From Arthrobacter sp. B3I4 (GTDB lineage: Bacteria; Actinomycetota; Actinomycetes; Actinomycetales; Micrococcaceae): a stretch of DNA of 64,000 bases. Of the stretch, positions 16,773 to 25,955 are shown in pieces; the first letter of the stretch is position 1, and every line of letters starts with the position of its first letter. Both the position numbers and the translations under genes were made by a program. The notes under the pieces are model-generated. The model was not told the DNA's origin. It saw only the letters and a program-made list of their open reading frames with translations, and did not search any database. Location of the stretch: the NCBI RefSeq assembly GCF_030816855.1, contig NZ_JAUSYK010000001.1:3162001-3226000 (forward strand), given 5' to 3'.

Positions 16773-18992
16773 CTAGTCCGCCGCGCCCATGGCGATCACG
16801 GATTCTTCGATCGTGTCTTCTGCTGCGTTGTCGGCGGACGGCGCTGAGTCGGGGTGGATGGTGGCGAGGACCTGGTCTGCCTTGACCAGGTCTCCGGTGC
16901 CGGCGCTGATGTGGACCGTGCCGGCCAGCGGTGCCACCAGCTGGTGCTCCATCTTCATCGCCTCCACCGAAAGCAGGACCTGGCCGGCGGTGACGGTGTC
17001 ACCGTTGCTGACCGAGACGGACACCACGGTGCCGGGCATCGGCGAGCGCACCGCCGGGTCGGCCGCCCCTTCCTCGCGTTCGACGGCGGCCAGCACCCGT
17101 GCGAGGCGCGCTTCGCGGGTCAGCGGCTCGAGACGGCAGGACCAGCCCTCGTTGCCGAGGTAGACAAACTCCGGCAGGTCCTCCCGCGGATAATCCGGCC
17201 CGAACGGCGTGCGGGCGAAGCGGTGTTCCGCGCCGTCGATCTCCAGGAAAATCTCATCGCTGGCCATCCCAATGACCCTCACGTCGCGCTCGGCCCCGCC
17301 GTCGACCCGTATCCGAGCATGGCCGAGATCGATGTTCTCGACGAACGTCACCGCGACGGCGGAGAGCCCGGCGCCCGGGGTGCCGAAGCTCATGGTCCAC
17401 GACGCCGGGGCACCGAGGCGCCAGCCCCGGGCGCTGTCCCACGGGGACCCAACCGTTGCCGGGGCCTCAGCGAGCACCCAGAAGGGCATGGCTGCGGCGA
17501 TGAGTTCGTTGTCGCCGATACGGCGGAAGGTGAAGCCCGGCATCTTGCGTTCGATCAGGCCGGTGTCGAGCCGGCCGGCGCGGACGTCGGCGTCGTTGAT
17601 CAGCATCCGCAGGTATTCGACGTTGGTGTCCACCCCCAGAACGGTGTACCGGGCCAGGGCCTGATCCAGCTTCTCCAGCGCGGCCGCGCGGTCCTTGCCG
17701 CGGGCGATGACCTTGGCGATCATCGGGTCGTAGTCGCTGGAGATCTCCAGGCCCGTCATCAACGAGGAATCGATCCGGATGTCCGGGTCTGCGGTTGCCG
17801 GGGGGAAGGAATCCAGGTCATCCAGCGCGGTGAAAATCGTGCCCCGTTCGTCGAGCAGCAGCACCTCTCCCCCGGACGGCAGGAAGTTCTTCTCCGGAAC
17901 CTCGGCGTAGACGCGCGCCTCCACCGAGTGTCCGGTGAGGACGACGTCGTCCTGGGTCAGTGTCAGTTCCTCGCCGGCGGCGATGCGGACCTGCCACTCG
18001 ACCAGGTCGATGCCGGTGACCATCTCGGTGACCGGGTGCTCGACCTGCAGCCGGGTGTTCATCTCCATGAAAAAGAACTCGTCCGGGGCATTGTCGGAGA
18101 CCAGGAACTCCACGGTGCCGGCGCCGGAGTAGTTGACGCTGCGCGCGGCGTTGCAGGCAGCCTCGCCGAGGCGGGCTCGGATGGCGGCGCCGTCGGGCAA
18201 CGATTCCAGCAGCGGGGACGGGGCCTCCTCGATGACTTTCTGGTGCCGGCGCTGCAGCGAGCATTCCCGCTCGCCGAGGTGGATGACGTTGCCGTGGTTG
18301 TCCGCCAGCACCTGCACCTCGATGTGCCGCGGGGTGGTGACGAGGCGTTCCAGGAACAAGGTGTCGTCACCGAAGGCGCTCGCGGCGACGCGGCGGGCGG
18401 TGGCGAGCGTGGCCGCCAGGTCCTCGGCGCGTTCGACAATATGCATGCCCTTGCCGCCGCCGCCGGCCGAAGGTTTGATCAGCAGCGGAAAGCCTACGCC
18501 GGCCGCGGCGTCGATCAGCTGCGCGTCGCTCATGCCGGGTTCGGCGATGCCCGGCACGACCGGTACACCGTAGCCGGTGACATGGTTCTTGGAGCGGATT
18601 TTGTCGCCCATGACGTTCAGGGATTCGACGCCGGGGCCGATGAAGGTGATTCCGGCGGCCTCCAGGGCGCGGGCGAAGTCGGCGTTCTCGCTCAGGAAGC
18701 CGTAGCCCGGATGCACCGCCTCGGCGCCGTTCTCGCGGCAGGCCTGGATGATGGCTTCGATCTTGAGGTAGCTCTCGGTAGCCGCGGCGGGGCCGATCCG
18801 GACGGCGACGTCCGCCTCACGCACGTGGCGGGCCCCGGCGTCGGCATCGGAGTAGACGGCCACCGAGCGGATGCCGAGGGTCCGCAGGGTGCGGATCACG
18901 CGGCAGGCGATCTCGCCGCGGTTGGCAACGAGCACGGTGCCGAAGAGCGGCTTCGCGGTTGTGGAGGCAGCGGGAGTGGAAGTAGCGGTCAT
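16773..18992 (-). CDS. accA1: Acyl-CoA carboxylase alpha subunit (biotin carboxylase plus biotin carrier), methylcrotonyl-CoA type
   Basis: A 739-residue subunit. Residues about 18-465 form the biotin carboxylase with ATP-grasp glycine loop G-G-G-G-K-G-M and [11 protein letters not shown] central linker domain follows, and the C-terminal carrier has V-E-A-M-K-M-E-H with biotinyl lysine near K680. Length agrees with AccA1-type subunits. It pairs with the beta subunit encoded 7 bases upstream. In mycobacteria the AccA1-AccD1 pair carboxylates 3-methylcrotonyl-CoA in leucine breakdown, and the neighbours here support the same role. Confidence 0.95.
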   Translation of the reverse strand: MTATSTPAASTTAKPLFGTVLVANRGEIACRVIRTLRTLGIRSVAVYSDADAGARHVREADVAVRIGPAAATESYLKIEAIIQACRENGAEAVHPGYGFLSENADFARALEAAGITFIGPGVESLNVMGDKIRSKNHVTGYGVPVVPGIAEPGMSDAQLIDAAAGVGFPLLIKPSAGGGGKGMHIVERAEDLAATLATARRVAASAFGDDTLFLERLVTTPRHIEVQVLADNHGNVIHLGERECSLQRRHQKVIEEAPSPLLESLPDGAAIRARLGEAACNAARSVNYSGAGTVEFLVSDNAPDEFFFMEMNTRLQVEHPVTEMVTGIDLVEWQVRIAAGEELTLTQDDVVLTGHSVEARVYAEVPEKNFLPSGGEVLLLDERGTIFTALDDLDSFPPATADPDIRIDSSLMTGLEISSDYDPMIAKVIARGKDRAAALEKLDQALARYTVLGVDTNVEYLRMLINDADVRAGRLDTGLIERKMPGFTFRRIGDNELIAAAMPFWVLAEAPATVGSPWDSARGWRLGAPASWTMSFGTPGAGLSAVAVTFVENIDLGHARIRVDGGAERDVRVIGMASDEIFLEIDGAEHRFARTPFGPDYPREDLPEFVYLGNEGWSCRLEPLTREARLARVLAAVEREEGAADPAVRSPMPGTVVSVSVSNGDTVTAGQVLLSVEAMKMEHQLVAPLAGTVHISAGTGDLVKADQVLATIHPDSAPSADNAAEDTIEESVIAMGAAD

Positions 18993-18999
18993 GGCTGGC

Positions 19000-20607
19000 T
19001 CACATCCGGAAGAGGCCGAAGGAGGTCTCCGGCAAGGGGGTGCGGGAGACGACGTCGAGCGCCAGTCCCAGGACGGTGCGGGTGTCCGCGGGGTCGATGA
19101 TGCCGTCGTCCCAAAGGCGCGCGGTGGAGTAATAAGGGCTGCCCTGGTCCTCGTACTGCTGCTTGATCGGGGCTTTGAAGGCTTCCTCGTCTTCCGCCGA
19201 CCATTCCTCGCCGCGCGCCTCGTACTGGTCCCGTTTGACCGTGGCGAGGACGCTGGAGGCCTGGTTCCCGCCCATCACCGAAATCCGGCTGGCGGGCCAC
19301 ATCCAGAGGAAGCGCGGCGAATAGGCGCGGCCGCACATGGAGTAGTTTCCGGCGCCGAAGGACCCACCGATCACCACGGTCAGCTTGGGCACGCGCGCGG
19401 TGGCGACGGCGGTGACCATCTTGGCGCCGTTCTTGGCGATGCCGCCCTGCTCGTAGTCCTTGCCGACCATGAAGCCGGAGAGGTTCTGCAGGAAGATCAG
19501 CGGGATGCCGCGCTCGTCGCACAGTTCAATGAAGTGCGCGCCCTTGAGCGACGATTCGCTGAACAGCACGCCGTTGTTGGCCACGATCCCCACCGGGTGG
19601 CCGTGCAGCTTCGCGAAGCCGGTGACCAGGGTGGTGCCGTAGTTCTTTTTGAATTCGTGGAAGCGGCTGCCGTCCACCAGCCGGGCAATGACCTCGCGGA
19701 CGTCGTACTGGGCGTTAACGTCGGTGGGGACCGCGCCGTACAGCTCACTTTCGTCTGCCAGCGGTTCGACGGCGGTGTCCACGTCCCAGACGGGGGCTGC
19801 CGGCTTCGGCAGGGTGGAGACGATGTCCCGGACGATCTGCAGGGCGTGCTCGTCGTTTTCGGCCAGGTGGTCGGTAACGCCGGAGATCTTGGAGTGCACG
19901 TCCCCGCCGCCGAGTTCCTCGGCAGTGACGATCTCGCCGATGGCGGCTTTCACCAGCGGCGGACCGCCCAGGAAGATCGTTCCCTGGTTGCGGACGATCA
20001 CGGTCTCGTCGCTCATGGCCGGCACGTAGGCGCCGCCGGCGGTGCAGGAGCCCATGACGGAGGCGATCTGCGGGATCTTCGCCGCGGACATCCGGGCCTG
20101 GTTGAAGAAGATCCGGCCGAAGTGCTCCTTGTCGGGGAAGACCTCGTCCTGCCGGGGCAGGAACGCGCCGCCGGAGTCCACCAGGTAGATGCAGGGCAGC
20201 CGGTTCTCCAACGCGATCTCCTGCGCCCGCAGGTGTTTTTTGACCGTCATCGGGTAGTAGGTGCCGCCCTTGACGGTGGCGTCATTGGAGATGACGAGGA
20301 CCTGCCGGCCGTGGACCAGGCCGATGCCGGCGATGACCCCGGCGCCGGGCGAGTCGCCGTCGTACATTCCCTCGGCGGCCAGCGGAGCGATCTCCAGGAA
20401 AGGGCTGCCGTCGTCGAGCAGTCTGTCGATGCGCTCGCGGGGCAGCAGCTTGCCGCGGGCCACGTGCCGCTCGCGGGATTTTTCCGGTCCGCCCAGTGCG
20501 GCAGCGGCCAGGCGTTCCTTCAATTCGCGGGCCAGCCCCAGCTGCGCCTCCCGGTTCGCGGCGAAGGCGGCGCTGTTGGCGTCCACCTGGCTGGCGATTG
20601 TCTCCAT
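19000..20607 (-). CDS. accD1: Acyl-CoA carboxylase beta subunit (carboxyltransferase), methylcrotonyl-CoA type
   Basis: A 535-residue carboxyltransferase with two crotonase-fold halves. G-G-G-D-V-H near residue 230, [10 protein letters not shown] earlier and [15 protein letters not shown] in the second half are the acyl-CoA and biotin pocket loops of MCC beta/AccD1. It transfers carboxyl from carboxybiotin to 3-methylcrotonyl-CoA. It is the first gene of the operon, opposite the TetR gene, with twin palindromes between them. Confidence 0.95.
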   Translation of the reverse strand: METIASQVDANSAAFAANREAQLGLARELKERLAAAALGGPEKSRERHVARGKLLPRERIDRLLDDGSPFLEIAPLAAEGMYDGDSPGAGVIAGIGLVHGRQVLVISNDATVKGGTYYPMTVKKHLRAQEIALENRLPCIYLVDSGGAFLPRQDEVFPDKEHFGRIFFNQARMSAAKIPQIASVMGSCTAGGAYVPAMSDETVIVRNQGTIFLGGPPLVKAAIGEIVTAEELGGGDVHSKISGVTDHLAENDEHALQIVRDIVSTLPKPAAPVWDVDTAVEPLADESELYGAVPTDVNAQYDVREVIARLVDGSRFHEFKKNYGTTLVTGFAKLHGHPVGIVANNGVLFSESSLKGAHFIELCDERGIPLIFLQNLSGFMVGKDYEQGGIAKNGAKMVTAVATARVPKLTVVIGGSFGAGNYSMCGRAYSPRFLWMWPASRISVMGGNQASSVLATVKRDQYEARGEEWSAEDEEAFKAPIKQQYEDQGSPYYSTARLWDDGIIDPADTRTVLGLALDVVSRTPLPETSFGLFRM

Positions 20608-20669
20608 TGACTGCTTCCGTCCTCGGCCCTGCGGCCGGTCCCGCCCGAGGGCGGCATCCGGCCATTTCG

Positions 20670-20685
20670 GTTAGTACCGCATAAC
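20670..20685. promoter_or_regulatory. TetR-type operator, copy 1 (GTTA-N8-TAAC)
   Basis: GTTAGTACCGCATAAC is an inverted repeat in the accD1/tetR intergenic region. The same pattern, extended as GTTAGT-N6-TAACTG-N-G, recurs 26 bases away. This is the expected arrangement for a TetR dimer binding between divergent genes. Confidence 0.6.
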
Positions 20686-20695
20686 TGAGATTTAG

Positions 20696-20711
20696 GTTAG
20701 TCTCTATTAAC
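20696..20711. promoter_or_regulatory. TetR-type operator, copy 2 (GTTA-N8-TAAC)
   Basis: GTTAGTCTCTATTAAC repeats the outer bases of copy 1 exactly while the central bases differ, a sign that the conserved flanks are the recognised part. It lies 61 bases before the chosen TetR start. Confidence 0.6.
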
Positions 20712-20771
20712 TGTGATGTCCACCACGCGCTAGTCCAAACCAGCAGCGCGGTGTTAGAGAAGGGTGCGCCG

Positions 20772-21398
20772 GTGACCGATTCCAGCCAGACAACCCAGCG
20801 CAGCCAGGCCAAGGAAAACCGGCGGAAAGCCTTGCTCACCGCTGCCGCCGCCCTTTTCGCTGCCGACGGCTTCAACCGGGTGTCCCTGGAGGACCTGGGA
20901 GCTGCCGCCGGAGTCAGCGGGCCCGCCGTCTACCGCCACTTCTCCGGCAAGCAGGCGGTCCTCGGAGCGTTGCTGCTCAGCGTCAGCCAGGACCTGCTCG
21001 ACGGTGGCCGGAGCGTGGTGGACAGCTGCGACGGCGCCGCTGCGGCGCTGGCCGGCCTGGTGGAATTCCACGTCGACTTCGCCCTGAGCAATCCGGATGT
21101 CATCCGTGTCCAGGACCAGGACTTCAGCAACCTCGAGGACGACGACGAAGCCGAGGTCCGGACCCTGCAACGCCGCTACGTGGAACTGTGGGTGGAGGTC
21201 CTGGCGGGGCTGCATCCGGATACCGATCCGGCCGAGCTGCGGATGCGCGCACACGCCACCTTCGGCCTGATCAACTCCACCCCACACTCGGTCCGCAACC
21301 ACGGCCGCCGCATGGCCCTGAAGCGTGCCCGGCCGCTGCTGGAAAGCATGGCCCTGGCCGCCCTGACTGCACCGGCTGCCCCTGTCCTCCGCGGCTGA
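20772..21398 (+). CDS. TetR-family regulator of the leucine-degradation operon
   Basis: A 208-residue protein from the GTG at 20772, preferred because AGAAGG stands about 8 bases before it; another in-frame GTG lies at 20751. Residues about 15-65 form the TetR helix-turn-helix (L-E-D-L-G-A-A-A-G-V-S-G-P-A-V-Y-R-H-F). The C-terminal helical domain is an all-alpha ligand pocket. Its mycobacterial counterpart in position is Rv2506. It is divergent from accD1 and probably represses the operon and itself through the twin palindromes; the inducer is likely a CoA-ester intermediate, which is inference. Confidence 0.88.
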   Translation: MTDSSQTTQRSQAKENRRKALLTAAAALFAADGFNRVSLEDLGAAAGVSGPAVYRHFSGKQAVLGALLLSVSQDLLDGGRSVVDSCDGAAAALAGLVEFHVDFALSNPDVIRVQDQDFSNLEDDDEAEVRTLQRRYVELWVEVLAGLHPDTDPAELRMRAHATFGLINSTPHSVRNHGRRMALKRARPLLESMALAALTAPAAPVLRG

Positions 21399-21574
21399 GG
21401 CCTGCCGCCGTTGGCTGACTTCACCCCCGGGGGTGACGGCCGTCCGGGGGAACTTTGACACGGACACGCCGCAAACCAGCGCCGCCGACGTCGGGAAGCC
21501 CAACAAAGTGCCCCCGGACGGCAGCAGATGGCCGGCCGCTCACCAGCCAGGCGGCAGCGGCGGCGACGGCAAAA

Positions 21575-21608
21575 GGGCCGGGCACCTTCCGAAGATGGTG
21601 CCCGGCCC
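21575..21608 (-). terminator. Rho-independent terminator of the bkd operon
   Basis: GGGCCGGGCACC (21575-21586) pairs perfectly with 21597-21608 and, read on the minus strand, is followed by TTTT. It lies 15 bases after the E2 stop and separates the operon from the convergent TetR gene. Confidence 0.8.
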
Positions 21609-21622
21609 CGGAGCGGATCGGG

Positions 21623-23062
21623 TCAGACCATGGCCAGCGCCATGCCCGGATCGGCCAAGATGGTGCCGAGGTCCTGCAGGAAACGCGAGCCCTGTTCGCC
21701 GTCGACCAGCCGGTGGTCGAAGGAGAGGCTAAGGGTCATTACCTGCCGCAGCGCCACTTGGTCCTGGTACTCCCACGGCATCTTTCGCACTGCGCCAAGC
21801 GCCAGGATGGCCGCCTCCCCCGGGTTCAGGATGGGGGTGCCGGCATCGATGCCGAAGACGCCGATATTCGTGATCGAGATGGTCCCCCCGGAGAGGTCCG
21901 CCGGGGCGGTCTTGCCGGCCCGGGCGGTTTCGGTCAGTTCGGTCAGGGCCGTGGACAGCTCCAGCAGGGACATCCGGTCGGCGTCCTTGATATTGGGAAC
22001 GGTCAGTCCCCTCGGCGTCGCGGCTGCGATGCCGAGGTTGACGTAGTTGAACTGCACGATCTCCTGGTTTGCCTCGTCCCACCGGGCGTTGAGCGTCGGG
22101 TGGTTGCGCAGCGCGATCAGCACCGCCTTGGACACTAGCGTCAGCGGCGTGAGCTTGTAGCCGGCGAAGGCCCGGCTGGCCTTCAACCGGCCCAGCAGCT
22201 CCATGGTCGGGGTGACGTCCAGTGTCAGGAACTCCGTGACATGCGGCGCGGTGAAGGCGCTGGAAACCATCGCGGCGGCAGTGAACTTCCGCACGCCCTT
22301 GATCGGAGTCCGGGTTTCCCGTTCGCCCTGCACGGGCGCGGGGCCGGCGGTTTGGCCAGCGAGTTCCCGGGACGCAACCGGAAGGTCGCCGCCGCCGACA
22401 AAGTTGCGGACATCCTCGCGGGTGATCAGGCCCCGCTCCCCCGTGCCGGGAATGGCGGACAGGTCGACGCCGAGGTCCTTGGCGAGCTTGCGCACCGGCG
22501 GCGTGGAGCGGGGACGCTCCGCCGGGCGGCCACCGTCGGCTGGCGCGGCGGCCGCAGCGGTGTCCTGTTCGACGGCGGGCGCTGCAGTTGGCGCTGGCGC
22601 TGCCGCGGGCGCGGGCGCTGCAGGAGCCGGGGCAGCCGGAGCCTGAACCGGAACCCCAGTCGCGGCGGCCGGAACCGCAGCAGGTGCGGCGAAGCTGCGC
22701 GCGCGGCGGGCGGGACGGCCGGAGCTTTCCAGTACCGCACCGTAGCCAACGAGGTTCGGTTCCCGCTTGGCAGGAGCTTCGCCGCCGTCACCGGATTCGG
22801 CGCCGCCGTCGCTCTCAATCTCGAAGGAAACGATCGGCTTGCCCACCTCCACCACCGTGCCGGGCTGCTCGTGCAGCGCCGTCACCACGCCCGCGAACGG
22901 TGAGGGAAGTTCAACGACGGCCTTGGCGGTCTCCACCTCGGCGATGATCTGGTTAAGCGTTACCGTGTCTCCGACGCCGACCTTCCAGGCGACGATTTCA
23001 GATTCTGTCAGGCCTTCGCCGAGGTCCGGAAGCCGGAATTCCTTGATCATGGTGGCGGTCAT
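21623..23062 (-). CDS. bkdC: Branched-chain 2-oxoacid dehydrogenase E2, dihydrolipoyl acyltransferase
   Basis: A 479-residue E2. One N-terminal lipoyl domain with the lipoyl lysine K47 in E-T-A-K-A. An Ala/Pro-rich linker (about residues 115-175) follows, then a peripheral-subunit-binding domain (V-R-K-L-A-K-D-L-G-V-D near 190) and the acyltransferase core with catalytic H450 in D-H-R-L-V-D-G. Having a single lipoyl domain and heterodimeric E1 partners points to branched-chain oxoacid dehydrogenase, since actinobacterial pyruvate dehydrogenase normally uses a homodimeric E1. Its start overlaps the E1 beta stop by 4 bases. E3 is not in the window. Confidence 0.92.
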   Translation of the reverse strand: MTATMIKEFRLPDLGEGLTESEIVAWKVGVGDTVTLNQIIAEVETAKAVVELPSPFAGVVTALHEQPGTVVEVGKPIVSFEIESDGGAESGDGGEAPAKREPNLVGYGAVLESSGRPARRARSFAAPAAVPAAATGVPVQAPAAPAPAAPAPAAAPAPTAAPAVEQDTAAAAAPADGGRPAERPRSTPPVRKLAKDLGVDLSAIPGTGERGLITREDVRNFVGGGDLPVASRELAGQTAGPAPVQGERETRTPIKGVRKFTAAAMVSSAFTAPHVTEFLTLDVTPTMELLGRLKASRAFAGYKLTPLTLVSKAVLIALRNHPTLNARWDEANQEIVQFNYVNLGIAAATPRGLTVPNIKDADRMSLLELSTALTELTETARAGKTAPADLSGGTISITNIGVFGIDAGTPILNPGEAAILALGAVRKMPWEYQDQVALRQVMTLSLSFDHRLVDGEQGSRFLQDLGTILADPGMALAMV

Positions 23063-24069
23063 CCTTCCAGCCCGCTCAGGGAGTTGGGACGGCCCAGGGC
23101 CCGGTCGACGCCGTCGAGGATCCTGTCCAGGCCCGGCAGGTGGTGCATTTCTAGCTTTGAGTACGGGTACGGGACATCGAACCCAGTCACCCGGACCGGC
23201 GCCGCCTCCAAGTGGTAGAAGCAGCGCTCGGTAATGCTGGCGGCCACTTCCGCGCCGAGGCCGCCGGACTGGCTGGCCTCATGCGTGATAACCAGGCGTC
23301 CGGTCTTCCGGACCGAGGCCTCGAGGGTGGCGAAGTCGACGGGGGCCAGCGAGCGCAGGTCGATCACCTCCACGGAGGTACCTTCATCGGCGGCCGCCAG
23401 GGCAGCGTCGCGCGCGGTCTTCACGAGCGGGCCGTAAGCGACGAGCGTGACGTCGGTGCCATCAGTGACCACGCGCGCCTTTTCCATGGAAAGCGCAGTC
23501 GTGAGCTCCAGGGACTCGTCCACCTCACCCTTGTCGTGGTAGCGGCGCTTCGGTTCGAAATAAAGCACCGGGTCGTCCGAGGCGATGGCCTGCTGGATCA
23601 TGGTGTGCGCGTCCTGCGGATTGGAGACGCTGACCACCCGCAGGCCTGAGGTGTGGGTGAAGTACGCTTCCGGCGACTCGGAGTGGTGTTCCGGCGACCC
23701 GATCCCGCCGCCGAACGGCACGCGGATGGTGATGGGCATCTTCACGGCGCCCTGGGTGCGGTAGTGCATCTTGGCGACCTGGCTGACGATCTGGTCGAAG
23801 GCCGGGTAGATGAAGCCGTCGAACTGGATCTCCACCACCGGCCGGTAGCCGCGGTAGGCGAGGCCGACGGCGGTGCCCAGGATGCCGGATTCGGCCAGCG
23901 GGGTGTCCACAACACGGTGTTTCCCGAAGTCTTTCTGCAGGCCGTCGGTGACGCGGAAGACGCCGCCGAGGGTGCCGATGTCCTCACCCATGAGGATCAC
24001 CTTGGGATCGTTTTCGAGGGACTTGCGCAGGCCCGAGTTAATGGCTCGGGCAAAGGTCATCTGCGTCAT
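23059..24069 (-). CDS. bkdB: Branched-chain 2-oxoacid dehydrogenase E1 beta subunit
   Basis: A 336-residue transketolase-like beta subunit. M-G-E-D-I-G near residue 27, the E-I-Q-F-D-G-F-I-Y-P-A segment and P-F-G-G-G-I-G-S-P-E-H-H-S are typical E1 beta motifs contacting thiamine diphosphate and the alpha subunit. It decarboxylates 2-oxo acids from valine, isoleucine and leucine together with E1 alpha. It overlaps the alpha stop by one base (TGATG) and the E2 start by four, so the three are translationally coupled. Confidence 0.93.
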   Translation of the reverse strand: MTQMTFARAINSGLRKSLENDPKVILMGEDIGTLGGVFRVTDGLQKDFGKHRVVDTPLAESGILGTAVGLAYRGYRPVVEIQFDGFIYPAFDQIVSQVAKMHYRTQGAVKMPITIRVPFGGGIGSPEHHSESPEAYFTHTSGLRVVSVSNPQDAHTMIQQAIASDDPVLYFEPKRRYHDKGEVDESLELTTALSMEKARVVTDGTDVTLVAYGPLVKTARDAALAAADEGTSVEVIDLRSLAPVDFATLEASVRKTGRLVITHEASQSGGLGAEVAASITERCFYHLEAAPVRVTGFDVPYPYSKLEMHHLPGLDRILDGVDRALGRPNSLSGLEG

Positions 24070-25247
24070 CAGCGTGCACCTTCTTCGGATACGGCTTCTG
24101 CGGGATCGCCGAACGAAGCCAGGTAACGGGCGTAGTGGTCCTGCTGGCGGTCCAGCCAGGAGTTGGGCGTGCTGTAGACGTGCTGGAAGATGTCCAGCGG
24201 TTGCGGCTCGGGCATGTGGATGGTGCCGGAGCGCAATTCTTTCGCCACGGCGTCGGCCTTCGCCGCGACGGCGGTTTCGAGTTCGTCGGTGAGCAGCCCC
24301 TTGCGGTCGAGCAGGGTCTTGAGCCGGGCGATCGGGTCCTTGGCGGCCCAGTCCTCGAGCTCATTGGCGTCCCGGTAGCGGGTGGGGTCGTCCGCCGTCG
24401 TGTGCGGTCCCATCCGGTAGGTGACGGCCTCGATGAAGGTCGGGCCGCCGCCGCGGCGTGCCCGGTCGACGGCGATCCGGGTCGCGGCCATCACGGCCAG
24501 CACGTCGTTGCCGTCCACGCGCATGCTGGGAATACCGAAGCCTGAGGCGCGGTCGGCGATCTGGATGTGTGACTGCAGCATCACCGGCTCGGAGATGGCC
24601 CAGTGGTTGTTCTGGCAGATGAACACCACCGGAGCCTGGAAGCTCGCCGCGAAGACCATCGCTTCGTTGACGTCGCCCTCGCTCGTAGCGCCGTCACCGA
24701 AGTAAGCCACGGCGACCGAGTCGGCGCCGTCGTTCTGGATGCCCATGGCGTACCCGGTGGCGTGCAGCGACTGGGCGCCGATGATGATCTGCTGCGTCGC
24801 CACGTTGACCGTGTAGGGGTCCCAGCCGGCCAGGGCATTGCCGCGCCAGGCCTTCACGATGTCGGCCGGCTTGACGCCCCGGCAGTAGGCGACGCCGTTG
24901 TCACGGTAGCTGGGGAAGACGAAGTCGTCCTCCCGGAGGACGCGGGCCGAGCCGATCTGGGACGCTTCCTGGCCCAGCAGCGGCGGCCAGAGGGCAAGTT
25001 CACCCTGGCGCTGGAGGGCTGTGGCCTCGGCGTCGATCCGGCGGATCGCCACCATGTCCTCGTAAAGGGACGCGAGCTGTTCGTCGCTAATGTCCTGGAC
25101 CCACGGGTCGAACTCCGGATGGCTTATGCGCTCACCCCCCGGGGTGATGAGCTGGACGAGATCGCCGCCCGAGCGCCTGTTTGATTCTGCACTGTTTCCG
25201 GGGCCCCCGGCGGCCATGCCGCCCTTGCCCGCGTCGTCGGTAAACAC
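24069..25247 (-). CDS. bkdA: Branched-chain 2-oxoacid dehydrogenase E1 alpha subunit
   Basis: A 392-residue alpha subunit with the thiamine diphosphate motif G-D-G-A-T-S-E-G-D-V-N-E-A followed by C-Q-N-N-H-W-A-I-S, and the R-M-G-P-H-T-T-A-D-D-P-T phosphorylation-loop equivalent. The first 35 residues are variable and the true start could be the ATG 30 bases later. First gene of bkdABC, divergent from the Lrp gene. A pyruvate-type substrate cannot be excluded from sequence alone, but the adjacent leucine operon supports branched-chain substrates. Confidence 0.92.
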   Translation of the reverse strand: MFTDDAGKGGMAAGGPGNSAESNRRSGGDLVQLITPGGERISHPEFDPWVQDISDEQLASLYEDMVAIRRIDAEATALQRQGELALWPPLLGQEASQIGSARVLREDDFVFPSYRDNGVAYCRGVKPADIVKAWRGNALAGWDPYTVNVATQQIIIGAQSLHATGYAMGIQNDGADSVAVAYFGDGATSEGDVNEAMVFAASFQAPVVFICQNNHWAISEPVMLQSHIQIADRASGFGIPSMRVDGNDVLAVMAATRIAVDRARRGGGPTFIEAVTYRMGPHTTADDPTRYRDANELEDWAAKDPIARLKTLLDRKGLLTDELETAVAAKADAVAKELRSGTIHMPEPQPLDIFQHVYSTPNSWLDRQQDHYARYLASFGDPAEAVSEEGAR

Positions 25248-25294
25248 AGTTTGTCCGCAACCTTCTGACGTCGTCTGACCGCTGCCCGCGGGAC

Positions 25295-25311
25295 TTGTGA
25301 TCCCTACGCAC
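25295..25311. promoter_or_regulatory. Degenerate copy of the bkd/lrp repeat
   Basis: TTGTGATCCCTACGCAC matches the element at 25344-25359 (TTGTGACCCTACTCAC) with one inserted base. It lies 48 bases upstream of bkdA and 49 bases from the better copy, so paired regulator sites are plausible. Confidence 0.35.
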
Positions 25312-25344
25312 GGTGGCCACCCGGGCGCCGTTGCCCCGGATAAT

Positions 25345-25360
25345 TGTGACCCTACTCACA
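25345..25360. promoter_or_regulatory. CRP/GlxR-like palindrome between bkdA and lrp
   Basis: TGTGACCCTACTCACA fits the consensus TGTGA-N6-TCACA perfectly and extends to TTGTGA/TCACAA. It lies about 98 bases upstream of bkdA and 85 bases upstream of the Lrp start. GlxR in corynebacteria and CRP homologues in other actinobacteria bind such sites. An Lrp site is the alternative. Confidence 0.55.
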
Positions 25361-25444
25361 ACTGCTATTGGGTACAACTACCCTCGCCGATCTTGAGCAT
25401 TTTGCCCTGCTGGCGCCCGCCTGACCGTGCTAATCTTGCGCATT

Positions 25445-25919
25445 ATGCAACCTTTGGATGGCACTGACACCCGGCTGCTCTCGGCCATGGCACGGGAACC
25501 CCCGCGGCACCGTCGTGGCGCTGGCACAGAAGCTGGGACTGTCGCGGAACACCGTCCAGGCCCGGATGGCGCAGCTGGAGAAGAAACACGTCTTTCTCTC
25601 CTTCGAGCGACGAATCAACCCGGCCGCGCTCGGCTATCCCCTGATGGCCTTCATCTCCGTGCACGTACAACAGCAGAAACTGGGCCAGCTGGCGGTGGAT
25701 CTCGCCGGCGTTCCGGAGATCCTGGAAGGCTACGGCCTCACCGGATCCGCCGACCTGCTGCTCCGTGTAGTCGCCCTGGACGCCGAAGACCTGTTCCGGA
25801 TCAACGGCAAAATCCTGTCCTGCGACGGGGTGACCCGCACCGACACCGCGCTGGCGATGGGCGAGCTGATTCCGTTCCGGATCCAGCCGCTGCTGGAACG
25901 GGGACCGGCGCAGGCCTGA
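25445..25919 (+). pseudogene. Lrp/AsnC-family regulator, frameshifted
   Basis: The ATG at 25445 begins M-Q-P-L-D-G-T-D-T-R-L-L-S-A-M-A-R-E-P, a normal Lrp/AsnC start. After the C5 run at 25499-25503 the frame must change by one base to continue as R-G-T-V-V-A-L-A-Q-K-L-G-L-S-R-N-T-V-Q-A-R, the rest of the helix-turn-helix, and then the RAM ligand-binding domain to 25919. Removing one C restores a protein of about 157 residues, the family's usual length. It may be a sequencing homopolymer error or a real inactivation. The gene is divergent from bkdABC and would be its local regulator. Confidence 0.8.
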
Positions 25920-25955
25920 GGCATCCCGGGTGGATGTGCAGCGCGGGTGCGCAGG

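Noticed and set aside
16854..19100. A 748-codon open frame on the + strand opposite the carboxylase alpha gene
   Set aside because: It mirrors accA1 codon for codon on the opposite strand; high GC keeps antisense frames open. It has no recognisable domain, whereas accA1 does.
21623..25247. Pyruvate dehydrogenase complex
   Set aside because: Possible on motifs alone, but actinobacteria usually use a homodimeric E1 for pyruvate, and the neighbouring leucine operon and Lrp gene favour a branched-chain complex.
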